Source: JBAXTZ01 sp041666525
GTDB taxonomy: Bacteria; Bacillota; Negativicutes; JBAXTZ01
Reading direction: 5' to 3'
Assembly: GCA_041666525.1 (NCBI GenBank)
Contig: JBAYGT010000011.1
Coordinates: forward strand, 11,421 to 75,420
DNA: 64,000 bases
Both the position numbers and the translations under genes were made by a program. The notes beneath the pieces are model-generated. The model made no database searches and was not told the origin of the DNA. It saw only the letters and a program-made list of their open reading frames with translations. Positions 10,187 through 19,860 of the stretch are shown here, piece after piece. Numbering within the stretch: the stretch's first letter is position 1; every line of letters begins with the position of its first letter.

Positions 10187-11782
10187 CTAATTTCTAATTA
10201 TTTTATACTGACGTAACTTTTCGGCTAACGGTTTACCGAATTTTGGCAACGCTTCGAGATCTTCGCCGCGGATACCGCCAACCATAAATATGGCAACTAT
10301 GTAAACCAAACCGCCAACCAGCATTGCTAATATACAGGAATGAACCACACGACCATGAAACAGCTGCATCAACAGATTATATGCACCAAGCGAGCACGCT
10401 CCCATTATCGCCGAAGCAACAACTATTCTAAGGGTTTTAATAACCTCTATTCCAAAACCGGTGTACTTGTAGATAAATAACATATTAATTATAGCGGCAA
10501 CTCCAAAATCACAGTTGGTTGCCCATGCGGCGCCAGCAATATTAATTGACGGTATCGCCACAAATATCCAGGTCACGACTATTTTTACAATAACCGAAAC
10601 CAGCATTGCGATAAACGGAATTGCCGTCTTCCCAAGACCCTGCAATGTACCTGTCGACACATTCTGCAATCCAAGCATTACGATACCAATAGAAGTAATG
10701 GCGATCGACAGCCCGGCATTCGGTTCTTTATACAACGTGACCGCAATTGGTGTCGCCAACAGCCATAGTCCAAAAAACGCCGGAATTGTGATGAGATTAG
10801 CAATATGGTAGGCAGTTGAAGTTTTTTTGCGAATATCCGCTATGCGGCCAAGCGCACGCGCCTCAGAAACTGCCGGAACTAAACTGTTGGATAACGACAG
10901 CGTCAACACTGTAACTCCCGCAATAAGCGGCACTGCCATACCAACCAGATAACCAAACATCGTGGTTGATTGGGCAACATCAACACCAGCTACACCTAAC
11001 CGGTAAGGCACCAGTACTGCGTCAACCCCGGAGGCAAATGGCAACATAAGTGATGTTAAGCAAACTGGCAACGCCAGAATTACTATCCGCTTTATTACCG
11101 CAAACGCTGATTCACGCGCATGTGTCTGAACCAAAGTTCCGTCATTACGACGTTTATTGAAATAATAAACCAACAGCACAACAAATCCGGCGACTGCGCC
11201 GGGCGCCGCCCCCAGACTCGCGCCCATGGCACCATACTCCAAACCGTATTTCAACAATATAGCAGCCATGCCAATCATAAAAACCACCCGGAACAATTGC
11301 TCAAACATCTGCGACATTCCGGTTGGTTTCATGTTTTGCAAACCTTGAAAATAACCACGAAATACTGCTTCCATTACCACAAACAATATCGCCGGTGCAA
11401 GTGCAACCAATGCCCAATAGGCCCGGTCATCACGTAAAATATCATATTCAATCGCCCAATGTGCGAACAGATACATCAACACACTCAACAATATTCCAAA
11501 TACAAACAATACCCGCAATGAAATGTTGAAAATGCGTTTAGCACCATAATGATCATTCATCGCTGTTTTTTCAGCAATCATTATTGCAATCGCTGCCGGC
11601 ACACCAGCGCCCGCAAGACTAATTGCCGCTGTATAAAACGGATATGCAAAATTATACAATCCAAGCGCTTCAGCACCTAATAATCGCGCCAAAATAATTT
11701 TTCCGAACGCGCCCATAACTTTTACTATTAGACCGGCAATAGTCAAAATTGCCGCGCCTTTCAGAAATTTGTCTTTACTCAT
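10187..11782 (-). CDS. SpoVB/MurJ-type polysaccharide flippase (MOP superfamily)
   Basis: A very hydrophobic protein of about 531 residues with roughly 14 predicted membrane segments. The N-terminus (KGAAILTIAGLIVKVMGAFGKIILARLLGAEALGLYNFAYP) is the polysaccharide-biosynthesis/SpoVB signature. Members flip lipid-linked cell-wall or sporulation glycans across the membrane. The start at 11782 is chosen because similarity begins at MSKDKF; the frame extends 13 codons further into the preceding gene. It overlaps the end of the decarboxylase gene slightly in sequence space, suggesting coupled expression. Which lipid it transports cannot be told from sequence. Confidence 0.88.
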   Translation of the reverse strand: MSKDKFLKGAAILTIAGLIVKVMGAFGKIILARLLGAEALGLYNFAYPFYTAAISLAGAGVPAAIAIMIAEKTAMNDHYGAKRIFNISLRVLFVFGILLSVLMYLFAHWAIEYDILRDDRAYWALVALAPAILFVVMEAVFRGYFQGLQNMKPTGMSQMFEQLFRVVFMIGMAAILLKYGLEYGAMGASLGAAPGAVAGFVVLLVYYFNKRRNDGTLVQTHARESAFAVIKRIVILALPVCLTSLMLPFASGVDAVLVPYRLGVAGVDVAQSTTMFGYLVGMAVPLIAGVTVLTLSLSNSLVPAVSEARALGRIADIRKKTSTAYHIANLITIPAFFGLWLLATPIAVTLYKEPNAGLSIAITSIGIVMLGLQNVSTGTLQGLGKTAIPFIAMLVSVIVKIVVTWIFVAIPSINIAGAAWATNCDFGVAAIINMLFIYKYTGFGIEVIKTLRIVVASAIMGACSLGAYNLLMQLFHGRVVHSCILAMLVGGLVYIVAIFMVGGIRGEDLEALPKFGKPLAEKLRQYKIIRN

Positions 11783-11793
11783 AACAACGAACA

Positions 11794-12933
11794 CTAAATA
11801 GTATTCTCTATGTCCTCCCAACAGACAGATTTTGCCAATCGAAAACCATTGAACGAACTGGCAGAGGCAGCCGTATAGGCGCCGGCTATTGGAAATAATA
11901 ATACATCGTTCATTTCCAATCGAGGCGTTTTAACATTGCTCAGCACAACATCAATTGAGTCACAACTCGGTCCGGCAAAAGTTGCCTTAACCTCTGGACG
12001 GTCATAAGTATTGGTTTCAAAACTAAATTCCCAATGATCAAACATTTTTGCAGAAAAGCTGCCATATATGCCCTCGTCGAGAAAATACCATTGCTTGTCA
12101 TTCTTAATAATGTTGGCTATAACGCTGGTCAAAAGGTTTACTGCCGTACCACAAATATACCGGCCGGGTTCGCACCAAATTTCGATCGCGGGAAATTTTT
12201 TACCCAAAGCATGAGCAATCGTGTCAAAAGCTTTTACCACGTCAAAATTAGTTCCTGCTGCTGGAACCGGAAAACCACCGCCAATATCAAGTACTCGTAA
12301 ATTAAATCCATCTAGTGCCGCGACGTCGAATAACCGCTTACAAGTCTCAATTCCCTGAATATATGGATCAACGCTCAAAGTTTGGCTGCCAACGTGAAAG
12401 CACATACCCAAAACATCCAATCCGAGTTTTCGCGCCCGACGCATCAAAAACAGCGCTTCTTCAGGATAACAACCGAATTTTGAATTCAAATCTACCAATG
12501 CTTTGGGATTATCCACCCGAACCCTGATCAACACTTGCGCTCCCGGCACGGCAGATGCCATCTTTTCCACTTCAATATCAGAATCATACGTCATCTTATA
12601 TACACCGATTCGTTTAGCTGTGTTTAAGCCGTTCCAGGTTTTCACCGGATTGGCGTAAACAATTCGATCCGGCGCCACGTCAAGTTCAGCAAGTAGCTCC
12701 ATCTCGCCGTCAGATGCTACGTCAAAACAGCTACCACTGTCGATCAATTGTTTTAATATATTAATATCCGGGTTAGATTTCATTGCATAATGAATTTTTA
12801 TCCCCGGTATATGTTTCATCAATAATTCATAATTTTCTTTTACTTGATTACGCGACACAACCAGTAGTGGCGTACCGAATTTATCCGCTATTGGTTGAAT
12901 AGCTTCTTTAGGTAGTTTGAAAAATTGTTGCAT
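11794..12933 (-). CDS. Lysine/ornithine decarboxylase, group IV (Selenomonas type)
   Basis: A 379-residue PLP enzyme of the alanine-racemase-fold (group IV) decarboxylases, making cadaverine and/or putrescine. Motifs: HYAMKSNPD with the PLP lysine near residue 50, FDVASDGEME, GMCFHVGSQ, LDIGGGFPVP, CEPGRYICGTAVNL, WYFLDEGIYG, and GPSCDSIDV containing the catalytic Cys and substrate-binding Asp. The spacing and the LDEGIYG/GPSCD signature resemble the dual-specificity enzyme of Selenomonas ruminantium rather than DAP decarboxylase (LysA). In Negativicutes its product links peptidoglycan to the outer membrane. The flippase gene directly downstream fits an envelope role. Substrate preference cannot be assigned by eye. 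Confidence 0.85.
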   Translation of the reverse strand: MQQFFKLPKEAIQPIADKFGTPLLVVSRNQVKENYELLMKHIPGIKIHYAMKSNPDINILKQLIDSGSCFDVASDGEMELLAELDVAPDRIVYANPVKTWNGLNTAKRIGVYKMTYDSDIEVEKMASAVPGAQVLIRVRVDNPKALVDLNSKFGCYPEEALFLMRRARKLGLDVLGMCFHVGSQTLSVDPYIQGIETCKRLFDVAALDGFNLRVLDIGGGFPVPAAGTNFDVVKAFDTIAHALGKKFPAIEIWCEPGRYICGTAVNLLTSVIANIIKNDKQWYFLDEGIYGSFSAKMFDHWEFSFETNTYDRPEVKATFAGPSCDSIDVVLSNVKTPRLEMNDVLLFPIAGAYTAASASSFNGFRLAKSVCWEDIENTI

Positions 12934-12988
12934 GCACTATCCTCGCTATATTATTTCAGGTTGATTTTAACACATTTTTCTGTAAACA

Positions 12989-13025
12989 AAAAGAAAAACA
13001 ATGCCTCCGGCTTTGCCGGAGGCAT
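12989..13025 (-). terminator. Terminator of tig-clpP-clpX
   Basis: Minus-strand perfect stem ATGCCTCCGGC/GCCGGAGGCAT with a 3-base loop, then TGTTTTTC, five bases past the clpX stop codon. Confidence 0.88.
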
Positions 13026-13029
13026 CTAT

Positions 13030-14295
13030 TCAGGCTGATTCACTTATTTTCACCGTACGCGTTTTGTGTAGTTCAAGTTTTGGTTCAGCAGTACCGTTAA
13101 CAACTGCTTCAGAAATAGTATATTTCTTCACATTTTTCATTGACGGAACTTCAAACATTATATGTCGCATAATACTCTCAAGTATCGATCGCAACCCACG
13201 AGCACCAGTACTAAGCTTGATTGCCTTTGCACAAAGTGCATTTAAGGCCGCATCGTCAAATTCCAGTTCTACTCCATCAATCTCAAGCAGTTTTTGATAT
13301 TGCTTGATTATGGCATTTTTCGGAGTAACCAAAATGCTCTTGAGCATCTCTATTGAAAGCGGTTGCAACGGCACACAAACCGGCAAACGGCCTACCAACT
13401 CCGGAATCAAACCATATCGCATTAAATCATCAGGCGTTATTTTTTGCAGTATCTCGAAGCTGTTTTTTTCGTTAACAACAGCAATTTCCGCACCAAACCC
13501 CAGCGATTTCTTGCCGGTACGATTTCCGATGATTTTTTCAATACCATCAAATGCGCCACCACAAATAAATAAAATATTTGTGGTATCCAGCGTTATAAAC
13601 TCTTGGCTAGGGTGTTTTCTACCACCTTGCGGTGGTACGTTTGCAATAGTACCTTCGAGAATTTTTAATAATGCTTGCTGCACGCCTTCGCCGGACACAT
13701 CGCGAGTAATCGACGGATTCTCAGATTTTCGGGCAATTTTATCGATTTCATCAATATAAATTATTCCCTGCTGCGCGCGTGCGACATCCATATTAGCATT
13801 TTGCATCAGTTTTACTAAAATGTTTTCAACATCTTCGCCCACATAGCCGGCCTCAGTCAACGTAGTAGCGTCGGCAATGGCAAATGGCACATTAAGAATC
13901 CGCGCCAGCGATTGTGCAAGCAGCGTCTTGCCACAGCCGGTTGGACCAATTAATAATACATTAGATTTTTGAATTTCGACATCATTATCTTTCTTACTGA
14001 CATGTCCGATTCTTTTGTAATGGTTATATACCGCCACCGACAGAGCAATCTTGGCATCATGTTGTCCGACAACATATTGATCAAGAATCTCTTTGATTTC
14101 TTTTGGTTTAGGAAGCTTTTTTGCCGAAGTTTTATTCAGGTTGCTGAACCGTTCTTCGTCTATGATACCATTACAAACATCAACACATTCATTACAAATG
14201 TAGACATCCGGACCTGCTACCAACTTATTTACTTCATAATGATATTTTCCGCAAAAATTACATCGCGGATTATCCGTGTTTTCATTAAATTTCAT
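13030..14295 (-). CDS. clpX: ClpX, ATP-dependent unfoldase of ClpXP
   Basis: A 421-residue AAA+ unfoldase that selects substrates and threads them into ClpP. The N-terminal zinc domain has four Cys (CNFC...CNEC). Walker A is [12 protein letters not shown] near residue 118, the Walker B region is IIYIDEID, and the pore-loop and sensor regions and [12 protein letters not shown] are present. It starts two bases after clpP, so translation is coupled. Confidence 0.98.
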   Translation of the reverse strand: MKFNENTDNPRCNFCGKYHYEVNKLVAGPDVYICNECVDVCNGIIDEERFSNLNKTSAKKLPKPKEIKEILDQYVVGQHDAKIALSVAVYNHYKRIGHVSKKDNDVEIQKSNVLLIGPTGCGKTLLAQSLARILNVPFAIADATTLTEAGYVGEDVENILVKLMQNANMDVARAQQGIIYIDEIDKIARKSENPSITRDVSGEGVQQALLKILEGTIANVPPQGGRKHPSQEFITLDTTNILFICGGAFDGIEKIIGNRTGKKSLGFGAEIAVVNEKNSFEILQKITPDDLMRYGLIPELVGRLPVCVPLQPLSIEMLKSILVTPKNAIIKQYQKLLEIDGVELEFDDAALNALCAKAIKLSTGARGLRSILESIMRHIMFEVPSMKNVKKYTISEAVVNGTAEPKLELHKTRTVKISESA

Positions 14296-14297
14296 TC

Positions 14298-14882
14298 TTA
14301 CCGCTTTTCCATCACTTTATCGATCAAACCGTATTCTAAAGCCTCAAGTGCTGTCATATAGTTATCCCGTTCGGTATCAATCTCAATTTGCGCTTCAGAT
14401 TTGCCGGTATGTTCAGACATGATTTTGTTAATTAATTCACGCAACCGCAATATTTCTTTGGCCTGAATTTGAATATCAGTAGATTGACCGCGCGCGCCAC
14501 CTAGCGGTTGATGAATCATAATTCGCGAATTTGGCAAAGCGTGCCTTTTGCCAGGGGCTCCAGCACATAACAATACCGCCGCCATACTTGCAGCCATCCC
14601 CACACAGATTGTGACTACATCCGGTTTGATGTATCTCATCGTATCATAAATCGCCAAACCATCATACACTACGCCACCCGGACTGTTAATATACAAAAAT
14701 ATATCCTTGTCCGGCGCTTCAGCTTCGAGAAATAATAACTGTGCGATAATCAGATTGGCAGAAACATCATCAATAGCTCCGCCTAAAAAAACAATTCGGT
14801 CGCGAAGTAACCGCGAATATATATCAAAGGACCGTTCGCCGCGCCCGGACTGTTCAACAACTATTGGTACAAAATGTGACAT
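14298..14882 (-). CDS. clpP: ClpP protease subunit
   Basis: The 194-residue serine peptidase that forms the tetradecameric chamber of ClpXP. The catalytic triad is visible: Ser in [11 protein letters not shown], His in [10 protein letters not shown], and Asp in the ERDNYM region. LYINSPGG is also typical. It lies between tig and clpX, the usual bacterial order. Confidence 0.98.
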   Translation of the reverse strand: MSHFVPIVVEQSGRGERSFDIYSRLLRDRIVFLGGAIDDVSANLIIAQLLFLEAEAPDKDIFLYINSPGGVVYDGLAIYDTMRYIKPDVVTICVGMAASMAAVLLCAGAPGKRHALPNSRIMIHQPLGGARGQSTDIQIQAKEILRLRELINKIMSEHTGKSEAQIEIDTERDNYMTALEALEYGLIDKVMEKR

Positions 14883-14894
14883 ATAACCTCTTTA

Positions 14895-16184
14895 TTATGC
14901 TTTTGCGCTAGCTAAAACAAAATCTTTAGCTTTTTTTAATAATATCGACTCACGAACTTCTTCAAACCGACCATTTTTACGTAGTAACGCCGCTGCCTTA
15001 TCAGCAGTCAATTTATGTTGGGCGGCAATTTTTTCTAACTCTTCACCCATTTCTAAATCGCTCACTTCAATGTTTTCGGCCTTAGCTATCGCTTCCATTG
15101 TCAATTCATATTTCAGCGTTTCAGCAGCGCCCTCAGTATATTGCGCTTTCAACGCTTCTAGGTTGGAACCGGTGTACTCAAGATATTGCTCGATTTTTAT
15201 ACCCTGGCCTTCAATACGGCGGGAAAAATCGTGCAACATTTCTTCAGTCTTATCTTCAATCATTTCTTGCGGAATTTCTACTTTTGCGTTTCCGAGAACT
15301 ATCTTGATAACCGCGTTATCAAATTCACGCTCAGCCGCAACTTTTGCATTCTCTGACAATATTCTGCGAACATCTTCGCGGAATTCTGCAAGAGTTTCAA
15401 AATCACTGGCATCTTTAGCAAACTCATCGTTCAACTCCGGCAACTCTTTACGCTTAACATCATGTACGGTAACTTTAAAAACTGCCGCCTTTCCAGCCAA
15501 ATCCTCTGAATGATACTCCGCAGGAAACACGACCTCGACGTCACGAACATCACCGGCCTTAGCGCCGATAACTTGTTCCTCAAACCCGGGAATAAAACTA
15601 TTCGAACCAATCTCAAGCTGATAACTTTTGCCTTCGCCACCAGGAAATGCTATGCCGTCAACAAACCCTTCAAAATCAATTACCGCGGTATCGCCCTTTT
15701 GAACTTCAGTACCTGGTTCACAAACAATCAAGTTTGCGAAGCGATTACGAATGTTTTCGATATATTTATCAATAGCATCTTCAGTTACTTCTTTAACTTC
15801 TGAATCAACTTTTATTGCCTTATATTCACCCAATGTCGCCTCAGGTTTAACAGTGACAGTTGCCTTGAATTTCAAAGGTTGTCCTTCGGCCATTTCAAGC
15901 ATTTCAAATTCTGGACGAGCAACAATTGCTAACTTTTCATCGATAATCGCCTGCTTAAAAGCCGGTACAGCTGCCAATTCATAGGCTTCCTGCAACAACG
16001 CCTCACTGCCTACATGTTTTTCCAAAATTCTGCGAGGAGCTTTCCCCTTGCGAAAACCGGGTATGTTAACCTGCTGAGCAACTTTTGCAACCGCTGCATT
16101 GACAACTTTGTCAAATTTTTCAGTTGAAAGCTCAAAATTAATTTCCACTTTGTTATTTTCTAATTTAGTAACGGTAGTTTTCAT
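14895..16184 (-). CDS. tig: Trigger factor
   Basis: The 429-residue ribosome-bound chaperone and peptidyl-prolyl isomerase. The ribosome-binding signature GFRKGKAPR is near residue 44, the FKBP domain spans about 150-240 (GDTAVIDFEGFVDGIAFPGGEG), and the C-terminal helical chaperone domain follows. First gene of tig-clpP-clpX; an AGGTGA ribosome-binding site precedes the ATG. Confidence 0.98.
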   Translation of the reverse strand: MKTTVTKLENNKVEINFELSTEKFDKVVNAAVAKVAQQVNIPGFRKGKAPRRILEKHVGSEALLQEAYELAAVPAFKQAIIDEKLAIVARPEFEMLEMAEGQPLKFKATVTVKPEATLGEYKAIKVDSEVKEVTEDAIDKYIENIRNRFANLIVCEPGTEVQKGDTAVIDFEGFVDGIAFPGGEGKSYQLEIGSNSFIPGFEEQVIGAKAGDVRDVEVVFPAEYHSEDLAGKAAVFKVTVHDVKRKELPELNDEFAKDASDFETLAEFREDVRRILSENAKVAAEREFDNAVIKIVLGNAKVEIPQEMIEDKTEEMLHDFSRRIEGQGIKIEQYLEYTGSNLEALKAQYTEGAAETLKYELTMEAIAKAENIEVSDLEMGEELEKIAAQHKLTADKAAALLRKNGRFEEVRESILLKKAKDFVLASAKA

Positions 16185-16266
16185 TTAAATCACCTTTCAA
16201 TGTTTATTTATACGGTTAAGTATATTAACATAAAACGCTAGACAATACAAGTTGTTAAACTAAAAT

Positions 16267-16294
16267 GCGCGGGGTTAAATACTTAACTCCGCGC
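16267..16294 (-). terminator. Terminator at the end of the long nrdR-yggU transcript
   Basis: Minus-strand stem GCGCGG-AGTTAA/TTAAC-CCCGCGC overlapping the stop codon of the DUF167 gene, followed by ATTTTAG. The stem is strong but the T run is short. Confidence 0.6.
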
Positions 16295-16562
16295 GAAGTT
16301 TTTCGGCAGTAATATTTTCTATTGCAACTATTTTGTTGCGACTTGTTTCACCAACAAGCACACTTACCGCACTCTTGGGAAGTTTAAAGCGCTTGGCGAT
16401 AAACTCGCACAATACTTTGTTAGCTTCGCTATCCACCGGCGGCGCTGTAACACTAATTTTCAAAGCATCATCAAACTCTCCGACAAAGGCATTTTTTGAA
16501 GATTTGGGCTGAACACGTATTTTGAGCGTTACATAGCCGTTGCACTGTTTGATATCAACCAT
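16275..16562 (-). CDS. DUF167 (YggU family) protein
   Basis: A 95-residue small protein of the YggU/DUF167 family: VTLKIRVQPKSSKNAFVGE, VTAPPVDSEANKVLCEFIAKRF and VSVLVGETSRNKIVAI are the conserved blocks. Its function is not established. It commonly closes the sepF/divIVA neighbourhood in Firmicutes, as it does here, four bases after the DivIVA-like gene. Confidence 0.9.
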   Translation of the reverse strand: MVDIKQCNGYVTLKIRVQPKSSKNAFVGEFDDALKISVTAPPVDSEANKVLCEFIAKRFKLPKSAVSVLVGETSRNKIVAIENITAEKLRAELSI

Positions 16563-16565
16563 GCG

Positions 16566-17000
16566 TTAGTTACTAAAATAACGTTCGATAACTTCTTGCT
16601 GTGCACCCAATAATGCCTTGAAATTGGTGCGAAACGTAACTGCCTCCTGCTGCAACCGCAAATACTCAGCGCTTAGTTCGCGAACACGGCTCTCCGCGCC
16701 GGCTATTTCGTTACGCGCCGACAATTCAGCTTCTTTGCGCAACAAATCACACTCTTTGTTTGCGTTTTCACGAACTTGCTCTGACGATTTTTGCGCAACT
16801 AATATCGCGTTATGCAAAGTGTTTTCCATTTGCTGATAATAATCCAGCTTCATGCGCATCGATTCCAACAAATCACGCAAATCATTGTTTTCTTTTTGAA
16901 CTTTATCAAACTCCTTGCCAATGCGCTCAACAAAATTATTAACATCTTCACGGCTATAACCGCCAAAAATACAACTACGAAAGCTTTTGTCTTCTGCCAT
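16566..17000 (-). CDS. DivIVA-domain cell division/polarity protein
   Basis: About 144 residues. The N-terminus has the DivIVA membrane-targeting pattern (FxxxxFGGYSREDVNNFVERIGKEF) followed by a long coiled coil rich in Glu, Lys and Leu. DivIVA proteins bind curved membrane at septa and poles. The ATG at 17000 is chosen because GGAAGG is correctly spaced to it; an in-frame GTG two codons upstream overlaps the ribosome-binding site. It lies between ylmH and yggU. Confidence 0.88.
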   Translation of the reverse strand: MAEDKSFRSCIFGGYSREDVNNFVERIGKEFDKVQKENNDLRDLLESMRMKLDYYQQMENTLHNAILVAQKSSEQVRENANKECDLLRKEAELSARNEIAGAESRVRELSAEYLRLQQEAVTFRTNFKALLGAQQEVIERYFSN

Positions 17001-17053
17001 AGTCACCTTCCTACTACTTCAAATATATCACAATCACTGCTACGATACAGGTT

Positions 17054-17851
17054 CTAAATATAGCGTTTTAGCGTTACGACCGTCCGGCCTTTTTTTGTTT
17101 GACCGCCGACGCTGACAACTTCCATTCGACCACGTCCACGCATCGAAACAATATCACCTTGCTTTAAATGCGCTGCCGGATTGGAATTATCTTTCCAATT
17201 TACTTTTACCCGTTGCGCTTCAATTTCTTCGGCCATCTTCGTGCGTGACAATCCAAATCCGGCGGCAGCTAAAATATCCAGCCGCAACGACGCAACAGTT
17301 GCGCGAATATCTTTTACCCGTTCTTCCCTTTGCAACATGTCGATGTTTTCGACTACTGACAATTCAACTACCGCGCCGCCGATACGTTCAGCTTGCAATA
17401 GTACAAACTTCGCAATAGTTTTTTCGAAAAACACCACTGCTTGGTAATCACCAGCCGGAATTACAATATCGCCCATCATCTCACGCTTAACGCCCAGCGC
17501 CAGCAAACCACCCAGTACATCGCGATGATTTAACGAATAATAGCGTTTGTCCCATTTTATGCCGATGGCGACAATTTCACTATCAACAAGGTCGGCAGCC
17601 GCGAAATCCATATGCGAAAATACTGCCCGTTCTCGCTCCGCCCCCTGATAACCGCCGTCCGCACGCAAATTAATCTTATCATAATGCGCCGCAACTGTTT
17701 CAGCGATATCCATAGCATTTGGATCCAAAAACTCACTTATGCGGAACCGTCGCATTTTTATCGCCGCTTCCGCCAAATCACACAATCGCGCCGCCAAGTC
17801 ACCTTCATCGTTTGCGCGATAGTAGCGAATTATTTTTTCTCTGTCGCTCAT
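17054..17851 (-). CDS. ylmH: YlmH-type S4-domain RNA-binding protein
   Basis: About 265 residues. The N-terminal domain is the YlmH fold and the C-terminal 60 residues are an S4 RNA-binding domain (RLDILAAAGFGLSRTKMAEEI...VKVNWK...LKQGDIVSMRGRGRMEV). YlmH binds ribosomes/50S-peptidyl-tRNA complexes and is encoded in division clusters. The ATG at 17851 has an AAAGGA Shine-Dalgarno five bases upstream; a TTG four codons earlier is less likely. Confidence 0.92.
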   Translation of the reverse strand: MSDREKIIRYYRANDEGDLAARLCDLAEAAIKMRRFRISEFLDPNAMDIAETVAAHYDKINLRADGGYQGAERERAVFSHMDFAAADLVDSEIVAIGIKWDKRYYSLNHRDVLGGLLALGVKREMMGDIVIPAGDYQAVVFFEKTIAKFVLLQAERIGGAVVELSVVENIDMLQREERVKDIRATVASLRLDILAAAGFGLSRTKMAEEIEAQRVKVNWKDNSNPAAHLKQGDIVSMRGRGRMEVVSVGGQTKKGRTVVTLKRYI

Positions 17852-17884
17852 AATTCCTTTCAAAACATCTGTAATCCGTATTTA

Positions 17885-18313
17885 TTAATTGACCTCAGTG
17901 TTTTCCGGTGCAAAAATAAACACGTTATTGCCAACAGGCTTGGCCACTCCGTTAACAGCATAAATCGCGCCACTCAAAAAATCGATGACACGACGTGAAA
18001 CTTCTGCCGACGACTGTGAACAATCCAAAACAACTTGTTGATTTTTCTTAATGTAATCAACAGCTCGCTGAGAATCTTCAAAATGTTGCGGCTGAATTAC
18101 CGCAATGTTTACACCAACGCTATTAAACGCTCCAGTTTTTTCTGCAGTAATGCTCGAATAACGTTTTTCGTTTTCCGTAAAACTTGGTCGCTCAACCTCA
18201 AACTGACGAACCGGAGCCGGATTATTAAACATAAAAGTAGCTGGCTCAGGTTGTTCAACCACTTCTTCCTCGATATCAGCCAAACCTAACCATTTCCATA
18301 ATTTTCCAAACAT
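17885..18313 (-). CDS. sepF: Cell division protein SepF
   Basis: 142 residues with the SepF layout: an N-terminal amphipathic membrane helix (MFGKLWKWLGL), an acidic linker, and a C-terminal domain (IAVIQPQHFEDSQRAVDYIKKNQQVVLDC...RVIDFLSGAIYAVNG) that polymerises and binds the FtsZ tail. It lies between yggS and ylmH, its standard location. Confidence 0.97.
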   Translation of the reverse strand: MFGKLWKWLGLADIEEEVVEQPEPATFMFNNPAPVRQFEVERPSFTENEKRYSSITAEKTGAFNSVGVNIAVIQPQHFEDSQRAVDYIKKNQQVVLDCSQSSAEVSRRVIDFLSGAIYAVNGVAKPVGNNVFIFAPENTEVN

Positions 18314-18326
18314 AATCCCTCCAAAT

Positions 18327-19022
18327 TTAATTCAAATTTCGTTCGCCAAAAAGTGCCGTACCAATGCGCACTACATTCGCCCCTTCTTCAATCGCCACAG
18401 AAAAATCACCGGACATTCCCATGGATAACATATCAAAGTTTGTTTTTTTCGAGACCCGTCTCATTTCGTTAAAAATAATATTCATTTCAAAAAAATGCTC
18501 ACGCGCTTCTTCGGGATCATCATAAAACGGTACTATCGCCATTAAGCCACGCACTTCAAGATTGTTTTTTGCCAATAAATATTCCAGCAATTGCCAGGAA
18601 TCATTGATCCCAACACCATGTTTGCGTTGTTCATTTGCAATATTGATTTGCAACAAAATCTGCTGAACTTTACTAATTTTCCCGGCTTCTATATCAATTG
18701 CATCTGCCAAACGTTCACTATCTAATGACTGGATAAGATCAAAATATTTCACAGCTTGTTTAGCTTTATTAGTCTGCAAATGTCCGATTAAATGCCATTC
18801 GAGCGGCTGGTGAATTAGTAGTTGCTTGTCACGCGTCTCTTGTATCCGGCTCTCACCGAAGCAATTCATACCTGCAGCATGAGCAGCAATTATTGCTTCC
18901 GCCGGATTGTTTTTACTTACAGCAACAAGCTTGACTGCGCCATTATCCGCACGACGCCGTGACGACGCCTGCGCAATCTGTTGCTCAATTTTTTTCATAT
19001 TGTCGCGAATATTATTTTCCAT
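18327..19022 (-). CDS. yggS: YggS/PLPBP, PLP homeostasis protein
   Basis: 231 residues, an alanine-racemase-like N-terminal TIM barrel without the racemase C-domain. The PLP lysine lies in LVAVSKNNP near residue 33; GESRIQE, WHLIGHLQTNK, RGLMAIVPF and SMGMSGDFSVAIEEGANVVRIGTALFG are conserved. It buffers PLP and affects amino-acid metabolism. It sits upstream of sepF as in many Gram-positives. Confidence 0.96.
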   Translation of the reverse strand: MENNIRDNMKKIEQQIAQASSRRRADNGAVKLVAVSKNNPAEAIIAAHAAGMNCFGESRIQETRDKQLLIHQPLEWHLIGHLQTNKAKQAVKYFDLIQSLDSERLADAIDIEAGKISKVQQILLQINIANEQRKHGVGINDSWQLLEYLLAKNNLEVRGLMAIVPFYDDPEEAREHFFEMNIIFNEMRRVSKKTNFDMLSMGMSGDFSVAIEEGANVVRIGTALFGERNLN

Positions 19023-19051
19023 AAGTGGTATTATACAAAACTCATCACATT

Positions 19052-19858
19052 TTATAAAGCAATTATTGCTGCATGTCGTCCAGTTTTTCCATTTTCCTTC
19101 CGGTACGAATAAAATAAATCCGTATTACACGAAGTACAAAGTTCGGCACAAACAATATTTTCTTCAAGCAATCCAGCCTCTAGTAACTGTAACTTATTAG
19201 CCAACCACAAATCGATGTTGTATTTTTCTTGTTGTTTTATGATTAACAAATCGCTGCTATTCTTGAATCGCTCGTAAAAACAATCGGCAACTGGTTTGTC
19301 AACTTCAAAACAACATTGACCGATAGATGGACCTATTCCGGCAACTAACTTAGTCAGATCACAATCATATGTATCAACCATGTATTGTGCAGTTTGAGCA
19401 GCGATTCCAGTAACCGTTCCTTTCCAGCCGGCGTGAGCGACAGCAACGACGGCCTTATCCGGCGAATACAGCAAAATCGGAACACAGTCGGCAAAACCGC
19501 ATTGAAGCGCCACTCCGGGAATATTGGTCACCATTGCATCGGCATTCTCGGCATCACCACCAATCAAGCTAACGCCGCTACCGGCATCACACAACGCAAC
19601 TTCAATTACCCGGTTACCGTGTACCTGGTTGCATACTGTCAAAAGTTCAGCATCAACACCAAGCGTCTTACAGAGCGCCCGGCGATTACTCATAACGCTG
19701 GCAAGATCGTCGCCAACTGAAAACCCAATATTCAATGAAGAATACTCACCGTTACTTATACCACCGATTCGGGTAGAAATTCCGTGTTTAATACCATATT
19801 TTGTAAACTGTTTAAATTTCCCGATTTTAACGCCCGCAATTTCATCGAAATAAAACAT
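19052..19858 (-). CDS. pgeF: PgeF (YfiH), peptidoglycan editing factor / polyphenol oxidase family
   Basis: 268 residues of the multicopper-oxidase-like DUF152 family. Key motifs: NQVHGNRV, GDAENADAMVT, FADCVPIL (Cys), AVAHAGWKGTV (His), and GPSIGQCCFEV. The family removes wrongly incorporated L-Ser from UDP-MurNAc peptides, with other purine-nucleoside activities reported. It lies immediately after the radical SAM gene and before yggS. Confidence 0.94.
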   Translation of the reverse strand: MFYFDEIAGVKIGKFKQFTKYGIKHGISTRIGGISNGEYSSLNIGFSVGDDLASVMSNRRALCKTLGVDAELLTVCNQVHGNRVIEVALCDAGSGVSLIGGDAENADAMVTNIPGVALQCGFADCVPILLYSPDKAVVAVAHAGWKGTVTGIAAQTAQYMVDTYDCDLTKLVAGIGPSIGQCCFEVDKPVADCFYERFKNSSDLLIIKQQEKYNIDLWLANKLQLLEAGLLEENIVCAELCTSCNTDLFYSYRKENGKTGRHAAIIAL

Positions 19859-19860
19859 AT

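Noticed and set aside
11794..12933. Diaminopimelate decarboxylase LysA
   Set aside because: Length and the LDEGIYG/GPSCDSID signatures fit lysine/ornithine decarboxylase better; LysA is longer and has different motifs.
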